Shown: in pieces, positions 22,633-34,775 of the stretch | Numbering within the stretch: position 1 is the first letter of the stretch | Layout of the letters: each line of letters opens with the position of its first letter | Source: Brachypterus glaber | Taxonomy: Eukaryota > Arthropoda > Insecta > Coleoptera > Kateretidae | DNA: 64,000 nt | Direction of reading: 5' to 3' | NCBI GenBank assembly: GCA_958510825.1 | Contig: OY294046.1 | Span: 74,657,808 to 74,721,807, forward strand | Translations under genes and position numbers: made by a program | Notes under the pieces: model-generated | Told to the model about the DNA's origin: nothing | The model's input: the letters and a program-made list of their open reading frames with translations, nothing else | Database searches by the model: none

Positions 22633-23157
22633 TAGTATATTAAAGTACTAGTTTCATAACATACGTTTTTAGCGCACGAGTACAAGTTTAGAAAACGAGC
22701 CGCTTGCGGCGAGTTTTCTAAAGTACTAGTGCTCTAAAAACGTATTATGAAACGACTGCTTTATACTTTTTTTTCTATTTTGCTCTAACATTTAAAAAAC
22801 TTACATTTAAATTGATGACTGGTTTAGGGATTTTTGTTTTGGGTTAGCATTACAGTTTACACTATGTTTAAAATTCTAAGAACAAATGATATTTTCATAT
22901 ATTTTACAGTCATCTCTTCTTTTTTCACTGCAATTAACCAGTCCACAATTTTAACACGGTAAAAAATAACCCAAACACAAAATTTTGTAAAAATTAAACT
23001 TTAAATCGACATTGACATTTGCACGCAAAACGTCAAGAGATAGACTTTTGTATGTTGCCAACCCAACAGAACAAAAAGTAGAGACCTCTTATGGGCCTAT
23101 AAGAACCCGCAAAATGCGTGTTCTTATGAGCTTATAAGAGTCGCAAAATAGAAAAAA
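22633..23157 (+). repeat. 0.5-kb repeat family E, copy 1
   Basis: It begins TAGTATATTAAAGTACTAGT and ends near CTTATAAGAGTCGCAAAATA. The head is a palindrome: TTCATAACATACGTTTTTAG against CTAAAAACGTATTATGAA. An inner hairpin is TTTAGAAAACGAGCCGCTTG then CGGCGAGTTTTCTAAA. The body carries conserved blocks CACTGCAATTAACCAG and CTTATGGGCCTATAAGAAC. Other copies lie at 23730 (same strand), 29305 and 53535 (opposite strand). No coding capacity; class unknown. Confidence 0.85.
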
Positions 23158-23729
23158 ACTATATAAACCACCTTTATACATTATTTCAAAGGAGAAATAC
23201 TTTATTATCTAATAGATACTTATGTTTTGTCTTTTTTTATTTGACTTAAAATAAGATTTTAATGACTAAAAGCTCTGTTTGATCTAGAAACATGTTAGTT
23301 ATAATCCCGCATGACAGATATAATATAGTTTCTAATTAAATGGTAAGCAAATACATAATACATTAAATGGCAGAACACCTCCAGACGAATATAATTTATT
23401 TGAGGAATCAAAAGGATTTTCGTACGGCATAAATTACAAGGAAGAAAGCATTAATTGCGTAGGTACGTTTTGTATTTGACATATGAAGTAAAGATGCGAC
23501 AGCGGGAATATTTATAGGCTGAAACAGAAGCTATTTGCAAACAGGAGGGTCTTAAACTACACATAATTCAAGATCCTACTGTATTCCAAAGAGACGTCTC
23601 CATTTTATAGGTTGAACAGAATGAAACGCGTTTTTAAACAAAATAATATAATAACAGATGATACGTCTATACTGTAGGAGCAAAAGCCTATTTTTGTATC
23701 AAGTGACATATGACTAAATCGTGTGATAA

Positions 23730-24250
23730 TAGTATATTAAAGTACTAGTTTCATAACATACGTTTTTAGCGCACGAGTAAAAGTTTAGAAAACGAGCCGC
23801 TTGTGGCGAGTTTTCTAAAGTACTAGTGCGCTAAAAACGTATTATGAAACGAGTGCTTTATACAATTTTTTCTATTTTGCTCTAAAATTAAAAAAAAACT
23901 TACATTTAAATTGATGACTGATTTAGGGATTTTTGTTTTGGATTGGCATTACAGTTTACACCATGTTTAAAATTCTAAGAACAAATGATATTTTGATATA
24001 TTTTATAGTCATCTCTTCTCTTTTTTACTGCAATTAACCAAGCCACAATTTTAACATGGTAAAAATAACCTAAACACAAAATTTTGTAGAAAATTCTACT
24101 TTAAAGCGACATTTGCACGGAAAACGTCAAGCGATAGGCCAGGTCTGTTGCCAATCCAAAGGAACAAAAAGTACAGACCTCTTATGGGCCTATAAGAACA
24201 CGCAAAATGCGTGTGATTATGAGCTTATAAGAGTCGCAATTTGGAAAAAA
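23730..24250 (+). repeat. 0.5-kb repeat family E, copy 2
   Basis: Same orientation as copy 1 and only about 570 bp downstream. It keeps the palindromic head, the GAGCCGCTTGTGGCGAG hairpin and the CTTATGGGCCTATAAGAACA block. Confidence 0.85.
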
Positions 24251-25559
24251 CTTAATAACTAAGCTCGATGTTTAATTGCTATATTTAAAATTCTGATTTA
24301 TAAATATTGTTGCCTGTTTATATAAATTTAAGCACAACCGATACCAGACCATTTAAACATTTTCTCATGCCAAAATCATCGGCCTTAAAACTTATTTAGT
24401 CCTAAAATATGCATTTTTAAGGTCGATTGTAAGATTTACTTATATAAGTCGTTAAAAATGGAGGTTAAAAGTAGTTGAAGCCAAACTACTTCGTACTCAG
24501 CTCCCATAATCAAATATGTAAAAAAGGACAACTTTTCTTTTTAGACTAAGGACGGCTAAAATAACCTGTATTTTCTTTCCTTATTTAGAGACTGAAAGGA
24601 CAAAAATATTTAATTGCTATTTTTGAGTTATTTTGAACAAAAAAAAAAATAAGTTGTGGAAATTGACCCTAGAATAGTTAGCTAGCAAAATCAGTGCAAC
24701 ATACACTGACAGTGTTTGTATTTTGTGTTATTTCAAAAACAGTTTTGGAATGAATGTAAGCATTGAAACTTTGTGTTTAATAATTCAGAGTGAAGTATGT
24801 GAAACTTCTATGAGGCGATAAATATAATATATATGTCATTTGTGCGAATAATAACTTAGTTGGGCATTTAAGACATCCTCTACCAATTCAAACCATTTAC
24901 ATTTCAGTTGTGGAATTTTGTCACAAACAAAAGTAAAAATTGGTACATTCAGCAGTAAAGGGACCGGTCTATCAACACTGTTGATTCAACAGGGTGTTTC
25001 TATAATATAAGCTTGGAAATGTGTGTATAAAGGAACAACAAAGAAAAAATAACCCCTCTTTGACTGTTTTACGGGCCTCTGATAACCTTGTCGGCCTTAC
25101 CAATATGTAAACAGTCCGCCACTGCAAAGAAGGGAAATAAAAAGTCAAACTTTGAACCTCTCGATCGAATGAATAATTGCCAACTATTTATCGAAAAGTA
25201 TACAAAAGTAATGAATGAAAATAAAATCAACAAACAAAGCTATTTAACTCAACTTTTTAACTTAACTGCATTGACAACTATTACATTACCTATATCAATA
25301 TGTCTACTATTCAAAATTCTTTACAAGTATTCTGTATAATTTCAAATAACATGTTTTTAAAATTTTCTTTTAGTTTTCGATGTAATCTTCCCATAACTAA
25401 GTCTTTAGAACTAGTTTTTGAGAGAGAAATTTTAACCAATATTTACAAATTTAATTTTAAAACAACACATCCGCTCTCAAAGCGAAGAACGGCAAGAACT
25501 GAGTAATTTTAATTAAACTTTTTTTATGCCATTGGGGTTATAATTATTATAATTATTCC
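24251..25559. other. Intronic sequence without recognised features
   Basis: AT-rich part of T-box intron 2. Short open frames at 25088-25339 and 25300-25506 have no recognisable domain and low-complexity composition, so no gene is called. Confidence 0.4.
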
Positions 25560-26130
25560 CCTACTCTGTCAGCACCGTCCTTAAAATCGACAAACAAGGC
25601 ACTTTTCTATAAGTCGTACAACAGTGAAAAAAGATAAATTTGCCAGCTAGTCCCACATAAATTAGCCAACAGCACATGTGTTGTACTTTAATCATAAGTT
25701 GAAGACGCGACAATATTTATACATCGCCAGATTAAGTTTAGTCCCTAAACAAAATAACGCTGACCGAATAGCGATCTCTCAATTAACAAAACAGAGTTGG
25801 CGTGGGTCCAAAACGCCGCCAGCCCACCCAGATTCGCTTGGTGATAGGTAAATAAATGCACAGAGACGCGACAATTTTACCAATTCACGATGTACAATTG
25901 TTTTCCAACGGCAGGTCATCAACGTCATCGACCGCACATTAACAGTTTGGTGTTTTTTTTATGTTTTTTTCATTTCAAAATAGAAATTTCGTTTCTTGCT
26001 CACACACTATGCTATATAGACGAGGTGCTGAAGAAATGACAGCAGCATCTATTTTCAGATATACTCGACAATAGAGCCATGCTAAGACGACTTGACGGAT
26101 ATTTACGCTCAAACGACCTTTACAGTTTTA
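25560..26130. other. Low-repeat island in T-box intron 2, possible enhancer region
   Basis: This stretch has mixed composition with GC-richer blocks such as GGCGTGGGTCCAAAACGCCG and CCAACGGCAGGTCATCAACG. It has no inverted or direct partner elsewhere in the window. That sets it apart from the transposon-filled flanks. A conserved regulatory element of the T-box gene is a reasonable guess, not a demonstration. Confidence 0.25.
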
Positions 26131-27590
26131 AATAGTGTATTCGAGATATTGCTATCCTTTACTTTTGATAGGGCAGGTCTTTCATCTAAGTTCATCTGAG
26201 ATCGCTTTTCCTTTTTAAGGTACATAATTCGAAAACCTGCGTTGTAGTTTTAAACCTGCGTTGCTTATTTGAACTGTGTATAAAATAAAGGATTTGTTTT
26301 AAGTTTAATAATTAATTTGAACAATGAGGTTATATCTGTTTAGTTACAATCGTAACTGTCAACAGATAAAACCTCAAAATTGAAATTAAGAGTCATCTAT
26401 TGACAATTCTTTACCCATTTTAATTAATGTACGCATGTACCAACTTAAAAACAGCAAATATGATTTGTTCTCCTGAGGCATCTACTACCCTATTGGAACA
26501 ATTCTATAGTTGTCCTTCTTTGACAGCCACCAACCGGGGACGATAGACCAGAGATAGTGACGAGAACAGAATCTGTGTACTTAATTTAAATTATGGTTTC
26601 TGGATGTGCTTACTTACCCAGGATTACGTTACTCGTTTAAATCAAGGCCTACCCAAGCATCTCGCAACTATCCCAACACTGTTATTTCCTTTAAAATAAA
26701 GTTTATTTAGAGACCGTTTGAATAACTTTTATCCAACGTTAGGAGAAACCCAAATTTTAGATAAACGTTGTTTTTTCCTATTCTTTATTACACACATAAT
26801 TGTAGGCAAAATAAAAATAAAAACGTCCTTTATGTAATAAAGATGATAAAAAAGCATAAGTACGAAGTGACGGAGTTATATGATGCTTCTTTTAGGCCAA
26901 TTAATTTCTTTCCTTGCATGCAAGCTACCCAAATCCCAAGACCAATTTCCACACAAACTTTTCTTAGAAATATTTATTTTAATTTCAAATTCCTTCGTTA
27001 CTCATAATAATAATGTGGTATAAGTACCACATAATGAGCGATGTTTGGATTAGAGGAAACGATTCAAATAAAATAATTATCTTTAGGTACGTACTATCTT
27101 TAAAGAATAACCTTCCATAATAACGTAAATACACGTTTTGCTCAATACTTAGCTATTGTATTTATTTGCCTAATCTAGTTTCTTTATTGATAAATGTAAA
27201 TTCTAAATCTCTATGAAGGCATAGATTTCGACGTCTACGTCCACCAGTTTCTCGTCCACAATTTTATTACAGACTCGTGTTATACGACAATGTTTAAAAG
27301 CATGTCAGTAGGCATATCACCTCACAAAAATAGTCACAAGGATTTTTTTTGTTACCGACAAAAGGTTCCAAGGTATGCCAATTATCTTTGATTTATAATG
27401 GCTTAATTATTTAATTAGGCTCGAATAAAATAAATTAAGTTGTGTTCTATTTTCTAGATTTTTAATTAGACTGGTGATAACACTTTGTTGGCTTTAATTA
27501 ATTAATTTTAATCAGAAAAAAAAATTGCAACGTAATATATTATTATAACTACATATTAATATGTAGAAAAGAATCAATCCAGTAACATTG
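26131..27590. other. Intronic sequence, one further GC-richer patch
   Basis: A patch at 26480-26680 (GACAGCCACCAACCGGGGAC) is again single copy in the window. The rest is AT-rich with no gene seen. A small palindrome TGTGGTA-TAAG-TACCACA lies at 27014-27031. Confidence 0.3.
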
Positions 27591-28025
27591 ATCTTGGACA
27601 ATTTTCTTGACCAGAGTACTGATAAAGTTCTTTGTAAAGAATTGGACATTTCTTGGGCAAGATAATTAATCCAGATTCTGTATCCAGACTTGGGCAAGGC
27701 TTTAACAAGATTCTGGAAGCAGAACGTTTAGCAATACTTTGTCAAGTCTGTTCGTCATGTCTGTAGCAAGAATTTGAAAAGATTCTTGGTCAAGAATCTT
27801 TACCTACTCTTGCGCGAAAAACGCTAGTCCATGAGCGCGCACCTCTCCCTTGTCAATTTTTTATTCTACATTCTTGCTCAAGAATCTTGACGAAGTGTCT
27901 GTAGCAATTCTTTGACAATTCTTGAGCAAGAATCTATCGACAGTATCTTGCGCCAGAATTGTCAAAATATGGATGCAGTTACTTGATCAAGAATCTTGAG
28001 CCAGACTTGCTCAAGATTTGACAAA
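27590..28025. repeat. Cluster of ATTCTTG-NN-CAAGAAT inverted repeats
   Basis: Four near-identical 16-bp inverted repeats lie at 27782-27797 (spacer GT), 27880-27895 (CT), 27918-27933 (AG) and 27979-27994 (AT, first base changes). Many half copies (CTTGGGCAAG, CTTGCTCAAG, TTCTTTGTAAAGAA) fill the 435 bp between and around them. Spacing is irregular, so it is not a simple tandem repeat. It may be a decayed array or a dense binding-site cluster. Confidence 0.65.
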
Positions 28026-28623
28026 AATTGTTATTAGGGATAGTTATAATAAAATCGACGAGGTGTCTGTCTACCTTACTATATTTCCGTTAGTTTTTTT
28101 TATACATCCTAGGATCTCAAATACCTAGAAGTCTTAAACTTTCCATGCACGTTAAAAACTTGTATATTGGGTCAGCAGTCCGAAATCCCTTTATTTACAA
28201 AAATGGTGAAAGCTCACTTATCTCTGTAAACTGCAAAGCCTTAAATATAAGATTTCCAGTTGAAAAGCAGACTTAGCGGCTAGTATAAAATAAAATATTA
28301 ATTAAATCGGTAAAATATGTAATATATATTATTTAAATTTTACATTTTATATGTTAAATAAGCGGCATACTTCTTGGAAGTAATCTATGCCCAGGGTGTC
28401 TATAGTAACATAGGAAATTGATAAAAATATTGGTTATGCTCCATCCCCATAAATGGGTTCTGACCAGTTCTAATTCTGCTTCAAAAGAAATCTCCATAAA
28501 CACATTTTGCAGTCAATCTGGCTATAAAAAAATAAATATTGAATATATTACATATTATGTCAATTTAATTTGACATTCTAGTTAATTACGGATGTCTTAA
28601 ATTAAAGTGGATTTTATTATATA

Positions 28624-28834
28624 CAGTGCGATTATAAAGTGCCGAACAGTTTGAAAAGAAAATACTCTTCGTTTGAAGCCACGCCTCTGTTAGAGTTGTG
28701 CGCGACAAGCCCATGTGATTGCTACGTACAACAGCTCGGTGGTCAGTAAAAAACGCACATAGCTTTCTTGCATTTTACTCATCGCTAATGCCAGTTTTGC
28801 ATTAAAAAGTGTTCGACACTCTATAATCGCACGG
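28624..28834. mobile_element. MITE, CAGTGCGATTATA termini, TA target site
   Basis: CAGTGCGATTATAAAGTGCC and the right end ACTCTATAATCGCACGG are inverted with few differences. TA flanks both ends (28622-28623, 28835-28836). At 211 bp it is a typical mariner-derived MITE. Confidence 0.85.
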
Positions 28835-28886
28835 TATATACTTAGATTGTATTTGACTTGTATCAACTTTTGTATCTGATTTGATT

Positions 28887-29095
28887 TTATTTAGGGTTAT
28901 TTGTGATCAACACTCGGAAATGAAGCAAATCAAAACTTTATTGCATTACATAATCATGCCAACGTTTCTTCATGGCTAAATTATTAAATATGCATTAAAA
29001 CAAACAAATTAAACAAAAACACTACATCAACAAACAAAATACACTGGACATTTTTCAACAGGAGAATTCTCAAATAACCCTAAATAAATTTCAAG
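28887..29095. repeat. Inverted repeat, 18-bp arms
   Basis: TTTATTTAGGGTTATTTG at about 28887-28905 and its complement CAAATAACCCTAAATAAA at about 29073-29090 enclose 170 bp of AT-rich sequence. A small MITE remnant is likely. Confidence 0.5.
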
Positions 29096-29304
29096 AAGCA
29101 TCCTGTAAGAAATTTGATTTTATTTCATATAAATCGAGGATCTAGAAATCCTAAATGTTTGATATCGAAGTCAGTATCTTATAATAAAATAACTCATATG
29201 TTCTAGATTCTTGTAATAATTTACAAGGCTCTTAATGATGTTTATTTTACATTAGCTGCCCAGAGAAAGGTAGTACACTTTTTGAATGCAACCTTACACT
29301 CTTC

Positions 29305-29714
29305 TTTCTATTTTGCGACCCTTATAAGCTCATAATCACACGCATTTTGCGTGTTCTTATAGGCCCATAAGAGGTCTGTACTTTTTGTTCTTTTGGGTTG
29401 GCAACAGACGTGGCCTATCGCTTGACGTTTTCCGTGCAAATGTCAATGTCGCTTTAAAGTTGAATTTTCTACAAAATTTTATGTTTAAATTATTTTTACC
29501 ATGTTAAAATTGTGGCTTGGTTAATTGCAGTAAAAAAGAGAAGAGATGACTATAAAATATATCAAAATATAATTTGTTATCAGTTATCAATTTAAATGTA
29601 AGTTTTTTTTTATTTTAGAGCAAAATAGAAAAAATTGTATAAAGCACTCGTTTCATAACACGTTTTTAGTCAACTAGTACTCGTGCGCTATGAGACTAGT
29701 ACTTTAATATACTA
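29305..29714 (-). repeat. 0.5-kb repeat family E, copy 3 (shortened)
   Basis: Inverted relative to copies 1 and 2. The body is intact (ACACGCATTTTGCGTGTTCT, GTTCTTATAGGCCCATAAGA). The palindromic head is shortened: the AAACGAGCCGCTTG hairpin is missing and the block after the ATCAAAATATAA segment is deleted. Confidence 0.8.
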
Positions 29715-30844
29715 TTTTATTGACTAAAATAGCAATAATTATACATATAAATGTAACTGTATATCAGATAGGTGTTCCATACATTGTTAACGTATCTATA
29801 GTTGTATATTTGTTGTAGTAAATTTATTTATTAGTTCAGTTTATTACAAATCATAAAATAGTTAATAAATATGCTATAATAGGATCGTAAACATAATGAA
29901 ACTAATTTTAGGAATTCGAAGTATGTTAAACCAATCGTGAAATTTTAAAGCGCCTCGTATCCCATAGTATACTATTCAGAATAAAAAAAAATTAATCAAA
30001 CATACCATTTTACCATTTTTTTCTTTTTTAATGCTTTTTTCATAAAATATTTTTTTAATATTACAGAATTTAAAAGGTATATTTTCCTAAAGTTATTTTT
30101 TCAATGTCGAACTACATCGAACCCGTGGAAAATGTGGATAACGCACACACTTTTCCCCAGAAAAGTTTAGAAAACTGAAATGAAAAGGAAACGGACGATG
30201 GATCCTTGTGAAGGAAGGTCTGGACCTTACAGAACCAATAACAGTTATATTTATAGCAGTCAATATTTCTTCGTCCTTTTTTGTGATATAATTGTTAAAA
30301 AAAGCAAATAATAATTATATAATAAGGGTGCATAAACTAAATGCTTGCTTTGCCCTTATTTTCAAGTAAGGTACAAAACTGACCAAATAATGAAACAAGC
30401 CCACACAAATAGGTGGGAAAAAGATATCAGTATGAAATATATCGCCAATTACCGAACACGAGTGTTAAAAGTAACCTCGAAGAGACCGTCGAGTCTAAGA
30501 TATAAAATATATCCTGACAATTTAAATAAACTTTTATATTTCAGACATCTTCAAGAATAAGTCGAAGATGACATCATTTCAAGATCTAGATCTCCACCAA
30601 ATTAGGGTAAGTGCCTCTTTTTTTATTATAAGTGTAGAGACGTATTTGTATGTTTTAAATCTTTAAATTAACCCTATGCTTTATAGTCCATTATATCAAA
30701 GAAAATTAAGTTGAGGGTGATTTTTAAAAATATTTCAACTTAGTTTTTACGGTTTTACAAGCTGTATTGGTGGTGGCAATGAACAAATTCTTGACCCTTA
30801 AAATCTTGAGATATAGCGCACAATGGGTTTTTTTGTATGCATTT
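29715..30844. other. Intronic sequence without recognised features
   Basis: AT-rich. An open frame at 30345-30560 has no recognisable domain and is not called as a gene. Confidence 0.35.
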
Positions 30845-30960
30845 GGGAACGTTCAAGTATTACGTATCGCTCCTAGGGGGGGGGTCATTTTGAAGTGTTA
30901 CGCCCATGGTGGGGGTCCAAAATGATCAAAATTTGCGTTACGTAATACTTGAAAGTTCCC
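30845..30960. mobile_element. GGGAAC...GTTCCC MITE, copy 2
   Basis: A short 116-bp copy with ends GGGAACGTTCAAGTATTACG and CGTAATACTTGAAAGTTCCC. The interior has TCATTTTGAAGTGTTACGCC and TCCAAAATGATCAAAATTTG, as in the 52145 copy. The flanks do not show the AAA duplication seen elsewhere. Confidence 0.75.
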
Positions 30961-31387
30961 TATACACTAACTCGATGGACCACAGGGAGGTCTTTTATTG
31001 TCAAATTTGTTTAAATAGCTAAAACAAAATGAGAAAAACAGTCTGTTTAAGGGTGTCAGACAATTTTATTATATTTCTTTTAACATGTGCAAGGTTAAAA
31101 CCCCCCAGACTCTCCACCACTGGGGATAAAAAAAATATTTAATTTTTTTATAAAACATATACATGTGGTAGTATTACATATATAAATTTTTGGCTGTATC
31201 TATATTTTTTATATAAATTTTTTAATGAAGTATATCGAAAAATCACGAATAAAGTGTCATATTTGGAGGCCCTGTAAAAAATTAACTAGGGTAGATATTT
31301 AAAAATCTGTATATTATTTTTATTTATCAATATTTTCATAAAAAAAAAAATTGATGAATTCTTGCGGAATTATTTTTTTACCTCAAA

Positions 31388-31470
31388 GGGAACGTTCAAG
31401 TATTACGTAACGCAAATTTTGATCATTTTGGAGCCCCACCCTCCCTATACCATTAACATGGGCGTAACAC
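31388..31470. mobile_element. GGGAAC...GTTCCC MITE, truncated copy 3
   Basis: The left half matches the 52145 copy up to CATGGGCGTAACAC; the right half is missing. It lies about 280 bp from exon 2 of the T-box gene. Confidence 0.7.
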
Positions 31471-31744
31471 AAAAATACGTATAAAAATATAGTCTGGTTT
31501 CTGAAAAATCGATTTTTTTTTGTGGTCCTGTATTATTAGTAAATCAACATCATTGAAACTTTGTACACTAAAGTGTATTATTATTTTTACTATTATTCAT
31601 TGTGTAGCTCCACGAAGAGTAATTACAACAAAATTTAATTTCATCTTGTCGTAACTTTGAAGTGGAGACCCGAAAATATTAAATTAAAGTTATTGCGCAC
31701 ATTATTGTCGCAATAACATCAAAATAAAATAAATTATTACTCAC

Positions 31745-31906
31745 CAATTGGTTCTGATAAGCTGTTACTGCGGTAAATATGGTTTCAGGAAATATAAACG
31801 TTTTATATTCTTCGTTTTCTAAATCTACTATGTGACCAGATGAGTTGTCGTTTCTTTTCACCAGATGTATTCTTGGTTGGTACTTGTGCATTGAATTTAA
31901 TACTAA
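31745..31906 (-). CDS. mid: T-box factor, exon 2 of those seen (central T-box)
   Basis: 162 bp, 54 codons, phase 0 at both ends. The acceptor is a T-run then CAG (31907-31909) and the donor is GTGAGT (31744 down). It encodes LVLNSMHKYQPRIHLVK, a short variable insert with a DLENEEYKT acidic stretch, then FIFPETIFTAVTAYQNQL. The MHKYQPR..., FPET and AVTAYQNQ motifs are diagnostic of the T-box fold. In Tbx20-class proteins this exon carries the middle strands and the dimer-contact region. The next exon begins ITKLKIDSNPF, so the reading continues without a break. The intron downstream is 18.0 kb. Confidence 0.95.
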
Positions 31907-32071
31907 CTGGAAAAAAAAATGAATTATAATTAAAAAAAAGAATTTATTAATTTTTTAATCATTATCTGAAGTTTTGATTCTGAAACTTGTTTAACTTTAT
32001 TCTTAACTACATGAAAAGAAGTTTAAGTTACACAGAAATATATATTTTCTCTTTTAAAATAAAAAGAAAGA

Positions 32072-32290
32072 GAATAGTTATTTATGGTACTAGTGGGTAA
32101 AGTAAGATTAGCTGAAGTCTCGCAGGTTAATTTTCATACAAGAAAATAATTTTACAAGTGACAGTTGAGTGGGTAAAATAAATAATAATCCACTCAATAA
32201 AGTAAAAGCCACGCGGGGGTTATTATTGAGTTTATCTATTTAAAATAAAGCTGGTAATTGTCTTATTATCTGTATGTATTGGATAAAGAA
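32072..32290. repeat. Unclassified dispersed repeat, copy 2
   Basis: Same orientation as 11424-11746 with an internal deletion of about 100 bp. Shared blocks include AAGTGACAGTTGAGTGGGTA and TAAAAGCCACGCGGGGGTTA. It lies in T-box intron 1, close to exon 2. Confidence 0.65.
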
Positions 32291-32375
32291 TATTTTCAAG
32301 AAAATTGTCAGATAATAAAGAAATGTTTTGCTCCTGTGTATAAGTAAAACTGACAAATACTTTTTTTAGGGACAT

Positions 32376-32815
32376 TGGCTACGTTTACACCGTAGGGACT
32401 TTATTTTAAGTTCGCGTACCAAATGATGTCATATGACTTAACGCTCGGTATAAACAACCTGGACTAAATTTTAAGTACACTTTTTGGTTCGCAAAATTTT
32501 GCTGAATTAAACGCGAATAAATGCGGTATAAACGCTTGAGACCAAAATAGGAACTTATTTAAATCATTCGGCTCAAATATTTTGTAATTTGTAGGTTATG
32601 TTCAAAAGTTTTAAATTGTTTGTTTATCTATAATAACTTATCATTAATAAGGTATAATAAGGTAAGTAAATTTTTGAAAGAGACGTTTTAGACGTCAAAA
32701 AGTCGGCGCGAACTTTGAAAAAGTACACGAGCTTGCTGGTGTAAACAGTCAGAACTAAATATAGCAGCATTTTAGTACCAGTACTAAAATAATCCTTCCG
32801 TTGTAAACTAAGCCA
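32376..32815. mobile_element. MITE with TGGCTACGTTTACA termini
   Basis: The left end TGGCTACGTTTACACCGTAG and the right end CCGTTGTAAACTAAGCCA are imperfect complements (about 25 bp). No clear target duplication was read, so the superfamily is open. 440 bp, non-coding. Confidence 0.6.
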
Positions 32816-33451
32816 TTTATAACGTCAAACTAAAATTAATCGCAGCCTAGAACAATAAAAAACCCGGCCTATACTCCGTCCAGTTATGCAAGATAGTAAC
32901 CCAGGTAGCAAAATAACATGACATTCACGTGAAAGCCACGTTATTATGTGACATGTGATGTTAAGATTGTAGTCACATTTAACAAGAATGTAGCATGGTG
33001 GGGATGTCCTAAGTCCGCCCCTAATAACATCACACAATGACATCCCGAAAATAACGTGTTTGTGACATCATAAATCCACATTCCTGTTATATCTAATATC
33101 TTATGGATGCCGTTACTGTTACTTTAATATTTAAATAATATCCTAGGATATTAGCTTTTTCTAAATTAAAACCATTAAAAACGCTATAACCCTATAAAAA
33201 AATCGGATTTAAAATCAATCAGTAATTGAAACAATCACAGATTGAAACAGATAGATTCTAAATACGAAATTGCAGATTAAGCGAAGAATATATTCCTTTA
33301 ATGCGTGTCCGTGGTCTTGAGAAGCCCGGCTTGGCTAATTATCCGGAAGGGAAAGGCCAAAAATAAAGAGAGAGAGAAGCCCGGCAGAGCCCCCTATCCA
33401 TTGGAAATCGTATAATGTGTATACAATTTCCTTATAATAATTTACTCTATC

Positions 33452-33480
33452 AGTAAGTAAGTAAGTAAGTAAGTAAGTTT
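33452..33480. repeat. (TAAG)n microsatellite, tail of the non-LTR element
   Basis: Seven or so tandem AAGT units on the plus strand, directly at the 3' end of the minus-strand retroelement. Confidence 0.9.
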
Positions 33481-33645
33481 ATTGCCTTTGAATGTGACTT
33501 ACAATAGCAACATATATCATACATACATAATACACATTACCATCTCAGTGACATTATAGGTAACGTCAAATGTAAACAATATAAATAAATAATTTAAAAC
33601 TTAATCTAAATATCAATAAAATCAATTTTATAATATAAACATAAT

Positions 33646-34740
33646 TTAACTATCATCTAAAAACTCATTTAAAGAATAATAACACTTAGCGATAAGAAAT
33701 GATTTTACCCCATTTTTAAAAGCATTCTTGTTTAATGTAGCAAGTCTACTGTCTAATTCAAGGAGTTTTTTATAACATTTTACTGCCATAAAATTGGGAT
33801 GATTTTGGCTTACACACAGTCTATTAAAGGGAGTTCTAGGGGCATTTTTTTTCCTTGTGTCGTGTTCGTGAATACAGGCTTGATTATTTAAATTTGTTTT
33901 ATAATATATAAGCAGGTTATAGACATACAAAGACGGTAGTGTCATTATATTTAAATCCACGAATAGGGGTTTACATGAACTCTTATTTGGTGTTCCTGTC
34001 ATTCGGCGCAGTATCTTTTTTTGACTTGTAAAAATGTCCCCGGAGTTATGATGAGCTCCCCAGTATATTAACCCATACGATATTATTGATTGTACTGTTC
34101 CAAAGTAAGCGAGTTTAAGCACGCTTAATGAAACAGTGCGCCGTATATTTTCTATTAAGTAACATCTGCTGCCAAGTTTCGAGTGTAAGTAGTCTATATG
34201 AGTGTTCCAAGTAAGCTTAGAGTCCATGTAGACCCCTAGAAACTTACATGATTGGCTGTTCATAATATCCGCGTTATTTAAATTTAACCAAGGGGTAGTT
34301 TCTACACAAATATTTTTTTGTAAGAATTGCACTATAACTGTTTTGGAGCTGTTAAGCTTTAATCCATTATCTTTGCACCAATCATTTACAAGGTTTGCAC
34401 AAATCTGAGCCTGTTGCATAATTACAGACTTTGCTTTACCGCTAATTAGTGAATTTGAGTCGTCGGCGTAATTAATCGATTCACAAACAGTTTTTACTAA
34501 TTCTGGCAGGTCGTTAATAAAGATGTTAAAGAGAGTGGGGGACAAACATGAGCCTTGTGGTGTCCCGGCGGTTATTAGGCGTAGTTCAGATCGTTCACCA
34601 TCTATTTCTACTAGCTGAAGTCTGTTTTCTAAAAAAGTTTTTATCCAGTAGTATGCTTGGCCTCTTACCCCTATTTTATACAGTTTCTTTAAGAGAAGTT
34701 TGTGGTCTACAAAATCAAAAGCACGAGATAAATCAAACAT
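33646..34740 (-). pseudogene. Non-LTR element reverse transcriptase, second half
   Basis: 364 codons. It opens at MFDLSRAFDFVDH, which holds the first catalytic Asp of the RT palm. It continues with AGTPQGSCLSPTLFNIF (motif B) and NYADDSNSL with the YADD catalytic pair at residues 91-94. The thumb (NSSKTVIVQFL, CKFLGVYMDSKLTW) and a long C-terminal tail follow. The ATG is internal to the palm, so this is not a natural protein start. In the same frame the coding sense extends about 15 codons upstream of the ATG and fuses, through a one-base shift in the stretch ATCTAAAAGTC near 34775, to the upstream half. The two frames are one broken ORF. Confidence 0.9.
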
Positions 34741-34775
34741 CAGTGCGGCTATTAGTTGCTTTTCGTTTGTGACTT

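Noticed and set aside
27590..28025. Heat-shock-element array
   Set aside because: TTC and GAA triplets are present, but their spacing is not the regular 5-bp alternation required; the repeated unit is ATTCTTG-NN-CAAGAAT.
33452..33480. CRISPR-like or regulatory repeat
   Set aside because: It is a simple tetranucleotide run at the 3' end of a non-LTR element.
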